A DNA stretch of 64,000 nucleotides from Streptomyces sp. CB00455 (GCF_001905445.1 NZ_LIVQ01000007.1:58765-122764); one strand, 5' to 3'. Shown: positions 27,134 to 34,735, counted from the first letter of the stretch. Program-made: numbers and translations. The notes: generated by a model from the sequence alone, not told the origin.

Positions 27134-28138
27134 ATGAAGGCTTTCATGATCGAGAAGTACGGTGACGCGTCCAACATGCGTGCCGCCGAGATACCCGACC
27201 CCCAGGTGGGCGCCGACGACGTCCTGGTCAGGATCGACGCGGCGAGTGTCAACCCACTGGACATGAAGATCCGCGACGGTGACCTCAAGCAGATCCTGCC
27301 CTACCGTCTCCCGCTCGTCCTGGGCAACGACCTCGCCGGGACCGTCGTCCGCGTCGGATCGTCCGTCACCCGCTTCGCGGTGGGCGACGAGGTCTACGCG
27401 CGGCCCCACCAGGACCGCATCGGCACCTTCGCCGAACTCCTCGCCGTCCACCAGGACGACCTGGCGGCCAAGCCCGCCACGCTCACCATGACCGAGGCCG
27501 CCTCCCTCCCCCTGGTCGCGCTGACCGCGTGGCAGGCCCTGGTCGAGCGGGCGAACGTCCAGCCGGGCCAGAAGGTCCTCATCCACGCGGGCGCCGGCGG
27601 CCTGGGATCCATCACCATCCAACTGGCCAAGGCACTGGGCGCGCACGTGGCCGCCACCGCGAGCACCGCCAAGGTCGGCCTCGTCAAGGACCTCGGCGCG
27701 GACGAGGTCATCGATTACCGCACCCAGGACTTCTCCGAACTCCTCACCGGCTACGACCTCGTCCTGGACTCCCTCGGCGGCGAGAACCTCGCCAAGTCCC
27801 TGCGCGTCCTCAAGCCCCGCGGCCTGGCCATCTCCGTCGTGGGCCCGCCCGACCCGGCCACCGCCCGCGAGCTCGGCTCGAACCTGGTGCTCCGCCTGGG
27901 CATCGCCGCGCTCAGCGCCAAGATCCGGCGCCAGGCCAAGCGTCTCGGTGTCACGTACTCCTTCCTGTTCATGAAGGCCAGTGGCAACCAGCTGCGCGAA
28001 CTCACCCCCCTCATCGACGCCGGGAAGATCCGCCCCGTCGTCGACCGGGTCTTCCCCTTCGACGAGACCCTTCAGGCCATGGAGTACGTCGAAAAGGGCC
28101 GCGCGAAGGCCGGCAAGGTCGTCGTCTCCATGACGTGA
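27134..28138 (+). CDS. NADP-dependent quinone-oxidoreductase-type MDR protein
   Basis: A 334-aa zinc-independent medium-chain dehydrogenase/reductase. N-terminal GroES-like domain: VLVRIDAASVNPLDMKIRDG, then LVLGNDLAGTVV. Rossmann domain: VLIHAGAGGLGSITIQLAK with DEVIDYRTQDF. It lacks the structural-zinc Cys cluster, as expected for the quinone reductase/enoyl reductase branch. I chose ATG 27134 because GGAG stands about six bases before it; the ATG at 27128 would abut the site. It would reduce quinones or alpha,beta-unsaturated carbonyls with NADPH, in line with the neighbouring TetR and SDR genes as a stress or detoxification module. Confidence 0.85.
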   Translation: MKAFMIEKYGDASNMRAAEIPDPQVGADDVLVRIDAASVNPLDMKIRDGDLKQILPYRLPLVLGNDLAGTVVRVGSSVTRFAVGDEVYARPHQDRIGTFAELLAVHQDDLAAKPATLTMTEAASLPLVALTAWQALVERANVQPGQKVLIHAGAGGLGSITIQLAKALGAHVAATASTAKVGLVKDLGADEVIDYRTQDFSELLTGYDLVLDSLGGENLAKSLRVLKPRGLAISVVGPPDPATARELGSNLVLRLGIAALSAKIRRQAKRLGVTYSFLFMKASGNQLRELTPLIDAGKIRPVVDRVFPFDETLQAMEYVEKGRAKAGKVVVSMT

Positions 28139-28258
28139 ACCCAGGGCAACGGCCCTGCCGGACGCCGAGAACGCCGCCCGCCACATCGAGAAGATCCCGC
28201 CCCACGCTCCTTTGTGCCACACCAGGACCCGATCACGAACGCACCGTCCAGCTCCCCC

Positions 28259-28353
28259 ATGCCCACCCCGTCGTCGTACAAGAAAGCGCCGGCCCGCGCC
28301 GTGTCCGTGCACGGCGGGGGCGTCGCCTACCGGCAGCACGGTCCGGACGACAA
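28259..28353 (+). pseudogene. Alpha/beta hydrolase, N-terminal fragment
   Basis: About 32 codons from ATG 28259 read SYKKAPARAVSVHGGGVAYR, the beginning typical of an alpha/beta hydrolase following a quinone reductase gene. Around 28355 the sequence switches to DNA that encodes an HNH-like fragment on the other strand. The nucleophile elbow is never reached. The open frame happens to stay open through the insertion, producing a misleading 250-codon ORF. Confidence 0.5.
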
Positions 28354-28425
28354 CTTGCCTGCGAAGAGTGCGGATCACGTCAGGAACGATGCGAATTCGG
28401 CGACAGATGTCGCCGTACGCGGGCT

Positions 28426-28572
28426 GTCTGTGCCGTTTGGGGCACCGGCCGGTGTGGCTGCCGCGTCCGCACTCGCCTTCACACTCACACTGCCACCCGG
28501 CACGGTTCTTGATCGCCTCGCTGATCTCCGGCCAGTTGGCCGGGTAGCGGTCGCGGTTCTCGGGGCGGACGG
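28426..28572 (-). pseudogene. HNH-like zinc-binding protein, N-terminal fragment
   Basis: On the minus strand, ENRDRYPANWPEISEAIKNR is followed by a Cys-rich segment (CECEGECGRGSHTGRCPKRH, then RQPAYG). This is the distinctive N-terminal half of the small HNH-type proteins whose C-terminal motifs appear at 24.9 kb. The expected continuation to the His-Leu-Asp-His motif is missing; after PAYG the frame becomes unrelated. It sits antisense between two hydrolase fragments. Confidence 0.6.
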
Positions 28573-28575
28573 CAA

Positions 28576-28963
28576 CCCGGCCCCGGTCGACCGCGTACTG
28601 CCCGAGACCCTCCCCGAGGACGCCCACCCGATCGTGGCTCGCTTTTTCGACTACTACCGGACCGAACGCGGATTCCACCCGCGGTCGGTCAACTCCACCA
28701 CCTGGTGGACCGCGACCACGCCCATGGCGTTCTTGGCGTTCCCCATGATGGCCAACATCGACATGTTCGCGCCCCGTCCCGCCCTCCTGGTGGCCCGTGC
28801 CGACGCGCACTCCCGCTACTACTCCGAGGACATCCAGGCGATGGCACCCGACAACGTCGAACTCGTCATCGTCCCGGACGCGGACCACGTCGACCTGTAC
28901 GACCGCAAGGACCTCATCACCGTCGACCGTCTCGACGAGATCTTCACGACCAACCTCAAGTAG
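28576..28963 (+). pseudogene. Alpha/beta hydrolase, C-terminal fragment
   Basis: The last about 128 codons match the end of dienelactone-hydrolase-like proteins: FFDYYRTERGFHPRSVNST, then FPMMANIDMFAPRPALLVA, HSRYYSED and VPDADHVDLYDR. They contain the strand bearing the catalytic Asp and the final His, but the N-terminal two thirds with the nucleophile are missing. It need not come from the same gene as the N-terminal piece at 28.26 kb, because the two resemble different hydrolase subfamilies. Confidence 0.65.
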
Positions 28964-29015
28964 AACGCCCGACCTCCGTGCCCGGCCGGCATCTGCCGCC
29001 GGGCGGGGCAGGCCT

Positions 29016-29489
29016 TCAAGATGCCACCCCGGCCCACCCGTCCGCCGCCGAGCCGGCGGCTTCCGACTCGGGCGCGCTGCGGGGCCCGGGCACCATGGCC
29101 GCCCGCGCGGCGGCGAGATCGAGGTGCGAGTTCATATCCAGCTCGAACCGGCCGTAGGGGTTCACATGGGTCCAGAACATCGGGGACAGGGCCCGCCGGT
29201 CGGCGTCGGTGAGCCGCCTCTGCCACTTCTCCTCGCTCAGGATGCCCTGAAGCAGCAGAGCGTTGACGTGCACCAGCGCCGACTGGAGCAGGTGCAGGGC
29301 GAGCATGGACACCTCCTGAGACTCCTTGTCGGAGCCGGTCAGGGCGCCGTCCTTTCCGTAGAACAGGTCGTGGTTCGCGGAGTTCCAGTTCTCCACGACC
29401 TGGACCCCGTCGTTGATCTCCCGGCGCAGGTCCGCGCCGGCGAGGTAGTCGCAGATGAACGCCGTCCGCACCGCCCGCCCGAGTTCCTA
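29016..29489 (-). pseudogene. Tn3-family transposase, C-terminal fragment
   Basis: About 157 codons reading leftwards from the in-frame TAG near 29489: LGRAVRTAFICDYL, LRREINDGVQVVENWNSAN, ESQEVSMLALHLLQSALVHV, LSPMFWTHVNPYGRFELDMN. These are the last part of Tn3-type TnpA proteins (full length near 1000 residues). The catalytic DDE core lies upstream in the family, so most of the enzyme is missing. About 30 residues beyond the usual C-terminus (PGPRSAPESEAAGSA) suggest a run-on into flanking DNA. Confidence 0.8.
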
Positions 29490-29493
29490 GATC

Positions 29494-29516
29494 GCCCGCC
29501 CACACCGCGGGCGGGC
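29494..29516. terminator. Terminator after the LuxR/short-peptide unit
   Basis: GCCCGCCC / GGGCGGGC, an 8-bp perfect stem with a 7-nt loop, lies nine bases downstream of the 14-codon ORF on the minus strand, and directly beside the broken edge of the transposase. It may serve transcripts from the LuxR side. Confidence 0.55.
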
Positions 29517-29524
29517 TCGGATAT

Positions 29525-29569
29525 CTATGTCACTGTGGTCGGGCGGGGGCCCCAGCCGGTGTCACTCAT
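29525..29569 (-). CDS. 14-residue peptide ORF coupled to the LuxR gene
   Basis: MSDTGWGPRPTTVT. The ATG overlaps the stop of the LuxR gene (ATGA, 29566-29569) and is preceded at ideal spacing by AGGAGAA, a better ribosome site than most genes here have. It ends at a TAG nine bases before a terminator hairpin. Two explanations fit. It may be a genuine short peptide made together with the regulator, perhaps a signal or a regulatory leader. Alternatively it is the first codons of a longer gene cut off by the Tn3-type insertion at about 29.5 kb. The terminator directly after it favours the first, but the short length precludes homology arguments. Confidence 0.4.
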   Translation of the reverse strand: MSDTGWGPRPTTVT

Positions 29570-30669
29570 GTCGGTTCTCCTGAACGGCGGTGCGATCGGG
29601 TGGGCGGGGTCGCGCCGGGCGCGATGACGACGGCCCCGGCTCTCTCGGAGTCGGGCGTCTCGGCGTCCAGCAGGCCGTGCCGGTCGACCAGGTAGCCCAG
29701 CTGCAGGCGGCTGGTCGCGCCCAGGCGGCGCATCATGTCCGAGACATGGCGCTGGCAGGTGCGCACCGAGATGCCCAGGGCCCGCGCGGTGGCCCGGTCG
29801 TCCTCCCCCTGGAGCAGGTGTTGGAGGATGGAGCGCTTCGTCTGATCCGCGATGTCCTGGATGAACACCTTCTCGCGCGCCTTGTTGATGACCTCGCCGC
29901 CCGTCCAGAGGACTTCGAACGTCTCGGCGGCGAAGTCGACGAGGTCCGGGCTGCGGACGATCAGAGCGCCGCCCGGAGCGTCCTGGAGGGGCACGACCAG
30001 CAGGGTCCGGTCGAGGACGAGGCACCGGGGAAGACCACTGGTGACGGTCCTGACCTCGCCCCCCAGCTCCGCCATCTCCGCGGCGTAGCGCACGGTCGGG
30101 GGATCGAAGCGGGCGGAGTGCTGGTAGAGCGTCCGCAGGCGGACCCCGCGCTGGAGCAGGTCCCGGTCGCGTTCGTGGGCGCCCTTCAGTTCCTGGGCCG
30201 GACGCGGACCGCCCGGCTGGGCGCTGAGGACCTCCACGCTGCACTCGCCGACGGCCAGGTCGAGGATGCGGTCGACCTCCGCCGGGGATTCGATGCGTTC
30301 CAGGGGCGGTCCGTGGAGCGTCCGCTGCTGGGTGGCGTGGATGAGGGCGAGTTCTGCGAGTTGCCCGCGCATGCGCAGCAGGTCGAGCTGGGCGCCCTGG
30401 AGCCGGTCCTCCCAGCGTTTGAGCAGCTTGCCCGACACATCGGTCGGGTTGGCTGCCGCAAACCGGTTGGTTCCGGCCTGGCGTACCAGGCCGGCTGCCA
30501 TAAGGGTGTCAAGGATCCTGACCACCGAGGAGCGGTCCGGCCGGCTCATTAACTGCTCCAGCCGTAAGGGTCCCTGTTCAGCGAATTCCCGGTAAAGATC
30601 AATCTCCGCGGGTTTGAGTTCCGTGGGCGGGTCCCGGTCCTCCGGTGACCTCTGTATCGGTAATTCCAC
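29566..30669 (-). CDS. TrmB/LuxR-type transcriptional regulator
   Basis: A 367-aa regulator. The N-terminus is a TrmB-like winged helix (LKPAEIDLYREFAEQGPLRL, RSSVVRILDTLMAAGLV). The middle is a phospholipase-D-like/sensor region (RDLLQRGVRLRTLYQHSARF, CLVLDRTLLVVPLQD). The C-terminus has a LuxR helix-turn-helix (ATARALGISVRTCQRHVSDM, then RRLGATSRLQLGYL). This architecture is frequent in Streptomyces as orphan regulators. The start is most likely GTG 30669, with AGAAGG upstream; GTG 30678 is an alternative. Its stop overlaps the ATG of a 14-codon ORF. Target genes are unknown; there is no divergent partner. Confidence 0.8.
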   Translation of the reverse strand: MELPIQRSPEDRDPPTELKPAEIDLYREFAEQGPLRLEQLMSRPDRSSVVRILDTLMAAGLVRQAGTNRFAAANPTDVSGKLLKRWEDRLQGAQLDLLRMRGQLAELALIHATQQRTLHGPPLERIESPAEVDRILDLAVGECSVEVLSAQPGGPRPAQELKGAHERDRDLLQRGVRLRTLYQHSARFDPPTVRYAAEMAELGGEVRTVTSGLPRCLVLDRTLLVVPLQDAPGGALIVRSPDLVDFAAETFEVLWTGGEVINKAREKVFIQDIADQTKRSILQHLLQGEDDRATARALGISVRTCQRHVSDMMRRLGATSRLQLGYLVDRHGLLDAETPDSERAGAVVIAPGATPPTRSHRRSGEPT

Positions 30670-31109
30670 TCTCGACACCTTCTCGTTCGCGTCAGTCGCG
30701 ATCGCGATGCTAGGGCGATCACCCCACGGGCGCCCCGCGCAGGCGCATGTATCGGACACCTTTTGGATCGGGTCGGACCCGGTGGCGCCAAACGCCGGAG
30801 GCCTTGGCGCGACCGGACACGGGCGTCCCGCCGCGGAGATTCGTCCGGTATCTGAGCGCGCCGGGGCGCCCGCGAGGGGCGCCCGAGGCGGCTGAAAGTT
30901 GCTGAAATGGCTTGCTGGCGTGTTCGCGACAGTCGTGAACAGGACGGTCCGGGTCTGTTGGTGAGAGGCGGGCTCCGGTGGAGTCTTGAAACGCACGCAC
31001 CGGTCCCGGTGCGTGCCGGACGGTGTCGGTGCGATGCGCAGAAGGACGCGATGCGCAGAAGGGCGAGGTATGAAACGAACGTCCCCGCCGGCGGCGGGGG
31101 TCGTACGGC
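30670..31109. other. Intergenic region upstream of the LuxR gene
   Basis: 440 bases with no supported gene. Two short direct repeats are visible: GCTGAAA twice at about 30891-30907, and a 15-bp repeat GCGATGCGCAGAAGG at about 31031 and 31048. On the minus strand a TAGCAT near 30717 could be a -10 for the LuxR gene, but no good -35 accompanies it. Confidence 0.35.
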
Positions 31110-31877
31110 TCAGCCGTCCGACGGGTGGACCACCTCCACTCCCTGTGCCCGCAGCTCCTCGACCACCGGTGAGCTCTCCGGCGCGTCCGTGACGATGAGG
31201 TCGATCTGCTCCATGGGGCAGATCCGCCCGAGTGCCGCCCGGCCGAGTTTGTCGGCGGTCGCCACCAGGATGACCCGTTGCGCGGAGGCCACCGCCGCCC
31301 GCTTCACCTGTACGTCGTCGAGGTTGTAGGCGGTGGCGCCCTGAACCGGGTCGACGCCGCAGCAGCCCAGGATGAACGTGTCGAAGCACAGATCACGGAA
31401 CGTCTGGACCGGGGTGTGGCCGTAGAAGGAGAGCTCTTCGGGGCGCACCTGGCCGCCGGGGAGCAGGAGCTGGATACCCGGGTGTGCCGACAGGGCGAAG
31501 GCGGCGTGCAAGGAGAGGGGGGTGACGGTGAACTGGCGGTCGGCCATCGCCTTGGCGATGGCCACGGCGGTGGTCCCGGTGTCCAGGGCGACCGTCTCGC
31601 CGTCGGTGAGCAGCTCCAGCACCGCGTTCGCGAGCCGCTCCTTCGCCTGCGCGCCCGACATGGCGCGGATGGCGTAAGGGGGTTCGACGCCACCCGGGAG
31701 ATTGCTCACGGCGCCGCCGCGCACCCTGCGCAGGGCGCCGCGTGACTCCAGTACCTCCAGGTCCCGGCGGATCGTCATCTCGGAGGCGCCGGTGGCCAGG
31801 GCCAACTCCGCGACGGTCGCGCGGTTCTCCTTCATGAGCAGCGCGACCACGAACTTGTGTCTGTCCATCACGTTCAT
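31110..31877 (-). CDS. DeoR-family transcriptional regulator
   Basis: A 255-aa DeoR/GlpR-type repressor: N-terminal helix-turn-helix (ATVAELALATGASEMTIRRD, then LEVLESRGALRRVRGGA) and the C-terminal sugar-phosphate-sensing domain (VALDTGTTAVAIAKAM, FILGCCGVDP, KRAAVASAQRVILVATADKLG). Family members respond to phosphorylated sugars. ATG 31877 is chosen because AGAAG precedes it; ATG 31868 three codons later (MDRHKF) is possible. It is divergent from an MFS sugar-type transporter, with repeated operator-like elements in between, so it probably controls the long operon that starts there, including the azasugar genes if they are co-transcribed. Confidence 0.85.
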   Translation of the reverse strand: MNVMDRHKFVVALLMKENRATVAELALATGASEMTIRRDLEVLESRGALRRVRGGAVSNLPGGVEPPYAIRAMSGAQAKERLANAVLELLTDGETVALDTGTTAVAIAKAMADRQFTVTPLSLHAAFALSAHPGIQLLLPGGQVRPEELSFYGHTPVQTFRDLCFDTFILGCCGVDPVQGATAYNLDDVQVKRAAVASAQRVILVATADKLGRAALGRICPMEQIDLIVTDAPESSPVVEELRAQGVEVVHPSDG

Positions 31878-31934
31878 ACGTCTGCTTCTAGCACAGAAAA
31901 GCCGCGCCAAGGGCCGGAGTGCGCATGATGGCTG

Positions 31935-31963
31935 TTGAAATGAACATCGACCGTGAGTAGTGT
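31935..31963 (+). promoter_or_regulatory. Promoter of the MFS-led operon
   Basis: TTGAAA (31935-31940), exactly 17 bases, TAGTGT (31958-31963): a strong match to streptomycete principal-sigma promoters. Transcription would start near 31970, leaving a leader of about 70 nt to ATG 32039. Confidence 0.65.
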
Positions 31964-32015
31964 GCCAAGCGGAGTGTGAATTACGCGCTGTAATGAACGC
32001 GGATGATGTTCATTT
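31938..32015. promoter_or_regulatory. DeoR operator repeats
   Basis: AAATGAACATC (31938-31948, overlapping the -35 and spacer) recurs inverted as GATGTTCATTT (32005-32015). A third copy of AATGAAC (31992-31998) faces GTTCATT (32008-32014) as a 7-bp inverted repeat. Repeats of this kind flanking a promoter are usual for DeoR regulators, which bind several sites and loop or block. Confidence 0.6.
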
Positions 32016-32038
32016 ATCAACGAACGATGAGGAGAGCG

Positions 32039-33277
32039 ATGTCCGCCACCAGTGAGGCCGACCCGTCCAAGACGGCGAGGCCCCTGCTCACCACCGTCGC
32101 CATCGTCGCCTCCTGCGTGGCGTTCGTGGTGATCGGCGCCCTGCAGGCGCTGTACGGTCCCGCCATCCCGGCGCTGCGGGAGGAGTTCGGCATCAGCCCC
32201 GCCGTTGCCGGGCTGAGCCTCAGCGCCCACTTCATCGGGGCCCTCCTGGGCGTGCTGATCTACCACGTCCTGAGGGGCCGGCGCAGCAACCGCACGCTGC
32301 TCGGTGGCTCGTACCTGCTCATGGCGGCGGGCGCGGCGCTCTTCGCGTTCTCGCCGAGCTGGATCCTGGCGCTCACCGGCACCTTCGTCATCGGGCTGGG
32401 CTTCGGCGGCATCGACTACGGCCTCAACCAGCTGTTCGCCATCGGGTTCGGACGCCGCAGCACCGCCATGCTGAACCTGCTCAACGGCCACTTCGGTGTG
32501 GGCGCGATCGCCGGTCCCGCCCTGATCGGCTGGCTCGGCGCGGACAGCTACCCGGAGATCTTCGTCGGTATCGGCATCGTCTGCCTGCTCATCCTGCTCA
32601 CCCTGGGGGGAGTCGCCGCCCGGGAGCCGGAGCCGGACGTCACCGAGGGCGAAGAGGCCCGCGGAGCCCGCGTCCTGCCGGTCATCGCCGCGTTCATCGG
32701 CATCTACGTCCTGCACGTGGCCATCGAGACCGGTGTCGGCGGCTGGGAGCCCACCCACCTGGAGGCCGTCGGCTACGGCGCCGCCACCGCCGCCACCGCG
32801 ACCTCCGCGTACTGGGCCGCCATGACCATCGGCCGCTTCGTCATCGTCCCCCTGAGCCTTCGCTGGTCCGCGCCGTCGATCCTGACGGTCTGCTGCGCCG
32901 GCATGGCCGCCTTCCTCGTGCTCGCGACCATTCCCGCCGTCGCCCCGTACGCCTACTTCGGCGTCGGGCTGATGATCGCGCCCATCTTCCCCACCTGCCT
33001 GCCCTGGCTGAACCGGGCCGTACCGAGCGTCGCCGCGGCCGGGGCCTACGTGATCGCCGCCTCCATGATCGGCGGAGTGGCCTTCCCGCCGCTGCTGGGC
33101 GGGGTGATCGACACCATGGACGTGCGGGCGGCCCCTCTGGTGCTGTTCGCCCTCGCCGTCATCTGCGTGGGGCTCAGCCTGTGGCTGCGCAAGCACGCCC
33201 CCGACCCCGACGGCGCGGCGGCCCCCCGCCCCGAAGCCCTCCCGGACGCTGTCCCGACCCAAGGAATCCAAGGATGA
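32039..33277 (+). CDS. MFS transporter, sugar/fucose-permease-like
   Basis: A 412-aa major facilitator protein with about 12 hydrophobic segments, among them TTVAIVASCVAFVVIGALQA, LSAHFIGALLGVLIYHVL, GTFVIGLGFGGIDYGLNQLF and YVIAASMIGGVAFPPLLGGV. The IDYGLNQLF and FPTCLPWLNRA regions resemble FucP/YfkF-type sugar permeases. ATG 32039 has GAGGAGAG upstream. It is the first gene after the promoter and operator divergent from DeoR, and its stop overlaps the HAD start. It may import a sugar precursor or export the product of the downstream cluster; direction cannot be decided from sequence. Confidence 0.8.
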   Translation: MSATSEADPSKTARPLLTTVAIVASCVAFVVIGALQALYGPAIPALREEFGISPAVAGLSLSAHFIGALLGVLIYHVLRGRRSNRTLLGGSYLLMAAGAALFAFSPSWILALTGTFVIGLGFGGIDYGLNQLFAIGFGRRSTAMLNLLNGHFGVGAIAGPALIGWLGADSYPEIFVGIGIVCLLILLTLGGVAAREPEPDVTEGEEARGARVLPVIAAFIGIYVLHVAIETGVGGWEPTHLEAVGYGAATAATATSAYWAAMTIGRFVIVPLSLRWSAPSILTVCCAGMAAFLVLATIPAVAPYAYFGVGLMIAPIFPTCLPWLNRAVPSVAAAGAYVIAASMIGGVAFPPLLGGVIDTMDVRAAPLVLFALAVICVGLSLWLRKHAPDPDGAAAPRPEALPDAVPTQGIQG

Positions 33278-33876
33278 AAGCCGTACTCTTCGATATGTTC
33301 GGCGTCCTCGCGCGCCTCCAGTCACCCGCGTCCCAGGCCGTGCTGGAAAGCACGGCCGGGGTGGACCGCGAGCAGTTCTGGGCGGCGTACTGGTCGCAGC
33401 GCGCCCCGTACGACCGCGGCGAGGTGGCCGGGCCCGCCTATTGGGAGGGGGTCTGCGAGACCCTGGGCATTCCGCTCGACGCGCGCCTGACCGCCGACCT
33501 GATCGCGGCCGACCTCGCCAGCTGGAGCGAGGTCGATCCGCGCGCCGTGGAGCTGCTCGACACCCTCGCGGGCCGGGGCTTCATCCTCGGACTGCTGTCC
33601 AACATCCCCGAGGAGCTGGCCGTCCGGTACGAGACCTCCGAGCCCTGGCTGGACCGGTTCGCCGTCGTCGGCTTCTCCTGCCGGATCGGCAGTGCCAAGC
33701 CGGATCCCGCCGCCTACGAGTGGTGCGTACGGGAACTGGGGCTGCCCGCCGGGGAGATCCTCTTCGTGGACGACCGGGCGGACAACGTCGCGGCGGCCCG
33801 CGAACTCGGCCTGCTGGGGCACGTCTTCACCTCACCGGACGCCCTGGAAACCGCACTGGAGGGCCTGTCGGTGTGA
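33274..33876 (+). CDS. HAD-family hydrolase (phosphatase)
   Basis: A 200-aa haloacid-dehalogenase-superfamily protein. Motif I is VLFDMFGVL, with the nucleophilic Asp; the second position of the usual D-x-D pair is Phe, as in dehalogenase-like and some subfamily IA members. Motif II is LLSNIPEEL, motif III FSCRIGSAKPDPAAYEWC with the catalytic Lys, and motif IV LFVDDRADNV. It starts in ATGA overlap with the MFS stop and ends in GTGA overlap with the next gene. A sugar-phosphate phosphatase role is likely, given the DeoR regulator and the azasugar genes downstream. Confidence 0.8.
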   Translation: MKAVLFDMFGVLARLQSPASQAVLESTAGVDREQFWAAYWSQRAPYDRGEVAGPAYWEGVCETLGIPLDARLTADLIAADLASWSEVDPRAVELLDTLAGRGFILGLLSNIPEELAVRYETSEPWLDRFAVVGFSCRIGSAKPDPAAYEWCVRELGLPAGEILFVDDRADNVAAARELGLLGHVFTSPDALETALEGLSV

Positions 33877-34466
33877 CCTCCACACCCCTGCTGTTCGCAC
33901 TGTGCGCCACCGCCCGGGGTCCGTTCCCACCGCGCCGCCGGGAGACCGAGACGGGGCTGGGCCTGGTCGGCGCACTGCTGCTGCAGGGCGCGCTGGCGGG
34001 ACGGCTGGAGCTGTCGCGGGACCGGGTCCTGGTGCTGCGGGGCGAGGGCACGGGCGACGCGGTCCTGGACGAGGCACTTCAGCGCATGGGCGCCGCCGCC
34101 CGGGAGCGGGCGCCTGCCGCGTGGGTGGAGCGGCTGGGTCCGTGGGCGCTGGAACGGCTGCGGACCGGACTCGACGGTCGGCCGGCTGCCGGTGCCCTGC
34201 TACCGGACCAGGCATGGCGGTTGGTGCGGGAGGCGGTGGAGCACCCCGCGCGCCTCGGTGTCCCGGCGGTCGCGGCAGCCGAGCTGCTGACCGCCGCCGG
34301 GCTCGCCCGGATCGGCTGGCCGGAGATGTCCGCCGCGTCCGCCGGCCGGCGTACGGCCCGGGCCGTGGCCGGCCTCGGGCCCGCCGGGGAGCCCGTGGCC
34401 CGCATTTCTGCGACGGTGTCCGAAACCCTCTCGTCCGCCAGGGCCGCCCTGACGTTTTCCGGATAG
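33873..34466 (+). CDS. GPP34/GOLPH3-like protein
   Basis: A 197-aa alpha-helical protein resembling the bacterial GPP34 (GOLPH3/Vps74-like) family: LLFALCATARG at the start, GLVGALLLQGALAGRLELS, the lipid-binding-domain pattern with DRVLVLRGEGTGDAVLDEAL, and LLPDQAWRLVREAVEH later. Actinomycetes carry many copies; bacterial function is unknown, and membrane phosphoinositide binding is known only in eukaryotes. It starts with GTG overlapping the HAD stop (GTGA at 33873-33876). A small hairpin (CCGGAT / ATCCGG, 34459-34474) covers its stop codon. Confidence 0.65.
   Translation: MTSTPLLFALCATARGPFPPRRRETETGLGLVGALLLQGALAGRLELSRDRVLVLRGEGTGDAVLDEALQRMGAAARERAPAAWVERLGPWALERLRTGLDGRPAAGALLPDQAWRLVREAVEHPARLGVPAVAAAELLTAAGLARIGWPEMSAASAGRRTARAVAGLGPAGEPVARISATVSETLSSARAALTFSG
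34447..34462 (+). repeat. 16-bp direct repeat, copy 1
   Basis: CCCTGACGTTTTCCGG occurs here, in the last codons of the GPP34 gene, and again at 34692-34707 just before the azasugar genes. The 269 bases between GPP34 and the aminotransferase contain no convincing gene or promoter. Confidence 0.6.
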
Positions 34467-34691
34467 CAATCCGGTCCCGTCAAGACATCGATATTTCCCC
34501 AAAGGGCACTTGTCATGACCGGTTTGAATGTGATCGTATGAATGAGCAGGCGCCGAGACCCCGATATGCATCGGGTGAAGAATCCGAGTCGCCGTCATGG
34601 GCGCAGCGCCCCGCGGGCCGCAGGCCCTCCCTGGTGAAAGAGCCGCCCGCCCTTCGTTTCTCTGGACGTGAGTCACACCTGTTCGTCCGAA

Positions 34692-34707
34692 CCCTGACGT
34701 TTTCCGG
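34692..34707 (+). repeat. 16-bp direct repeat, copy 2
   Basis: An identical copy of CCCTGACGTTTTCCGG (see 34447-34462), 28 bases before the aminotransferase start. It is followed by TTACCCGTTACCCG, a short tandem repeat. It may be a regulator site or the scar of a duplication or insertion junction. Confidence 0.55.
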
Positions 34708-34735
34708 TTACCCGTTACCCGCGTGAGAAGGAAAA

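Larger units (their letters stand above)
24334..29489. mobile_element. Decayed Tn3-family element with cargo
   Basis: The C-terminal part of a serine recombinase (24334-24870) and the C-terminal part of a Tn3-type transposase (29016-29489) bracket about 4.1 kb. That stretch holds TetR, SDR and quinone-reductase genes plus five broken genes. Tn3-family transposons carry exactly this pair of recombination genes. Both are truncated, and I could not identify 38-bp terminal inverted repeats by eye, so the limits are those of the recognisable fragments. Fragments from several sources abut in this zone, which suggests more than one insertion or deletion event. Confidence 0.5.

Noticed and set aside
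26567..28888. 773-codon open frame on the minus strand
   Set aside because: Except for the HNH-like fragment at 28.43-28.57 kb it is the GC-rich shadow of the quinone reductase, SDR and hydrolase pieces; no start, ribosome site or coherent domain.
34538..34726. 62-codon ORF between GPP34 and the aminotransferase
   Set aside because: No ribosome site, low-complexity composition and no recognisable motif; probably non-coding, with the direct repeat at its end.
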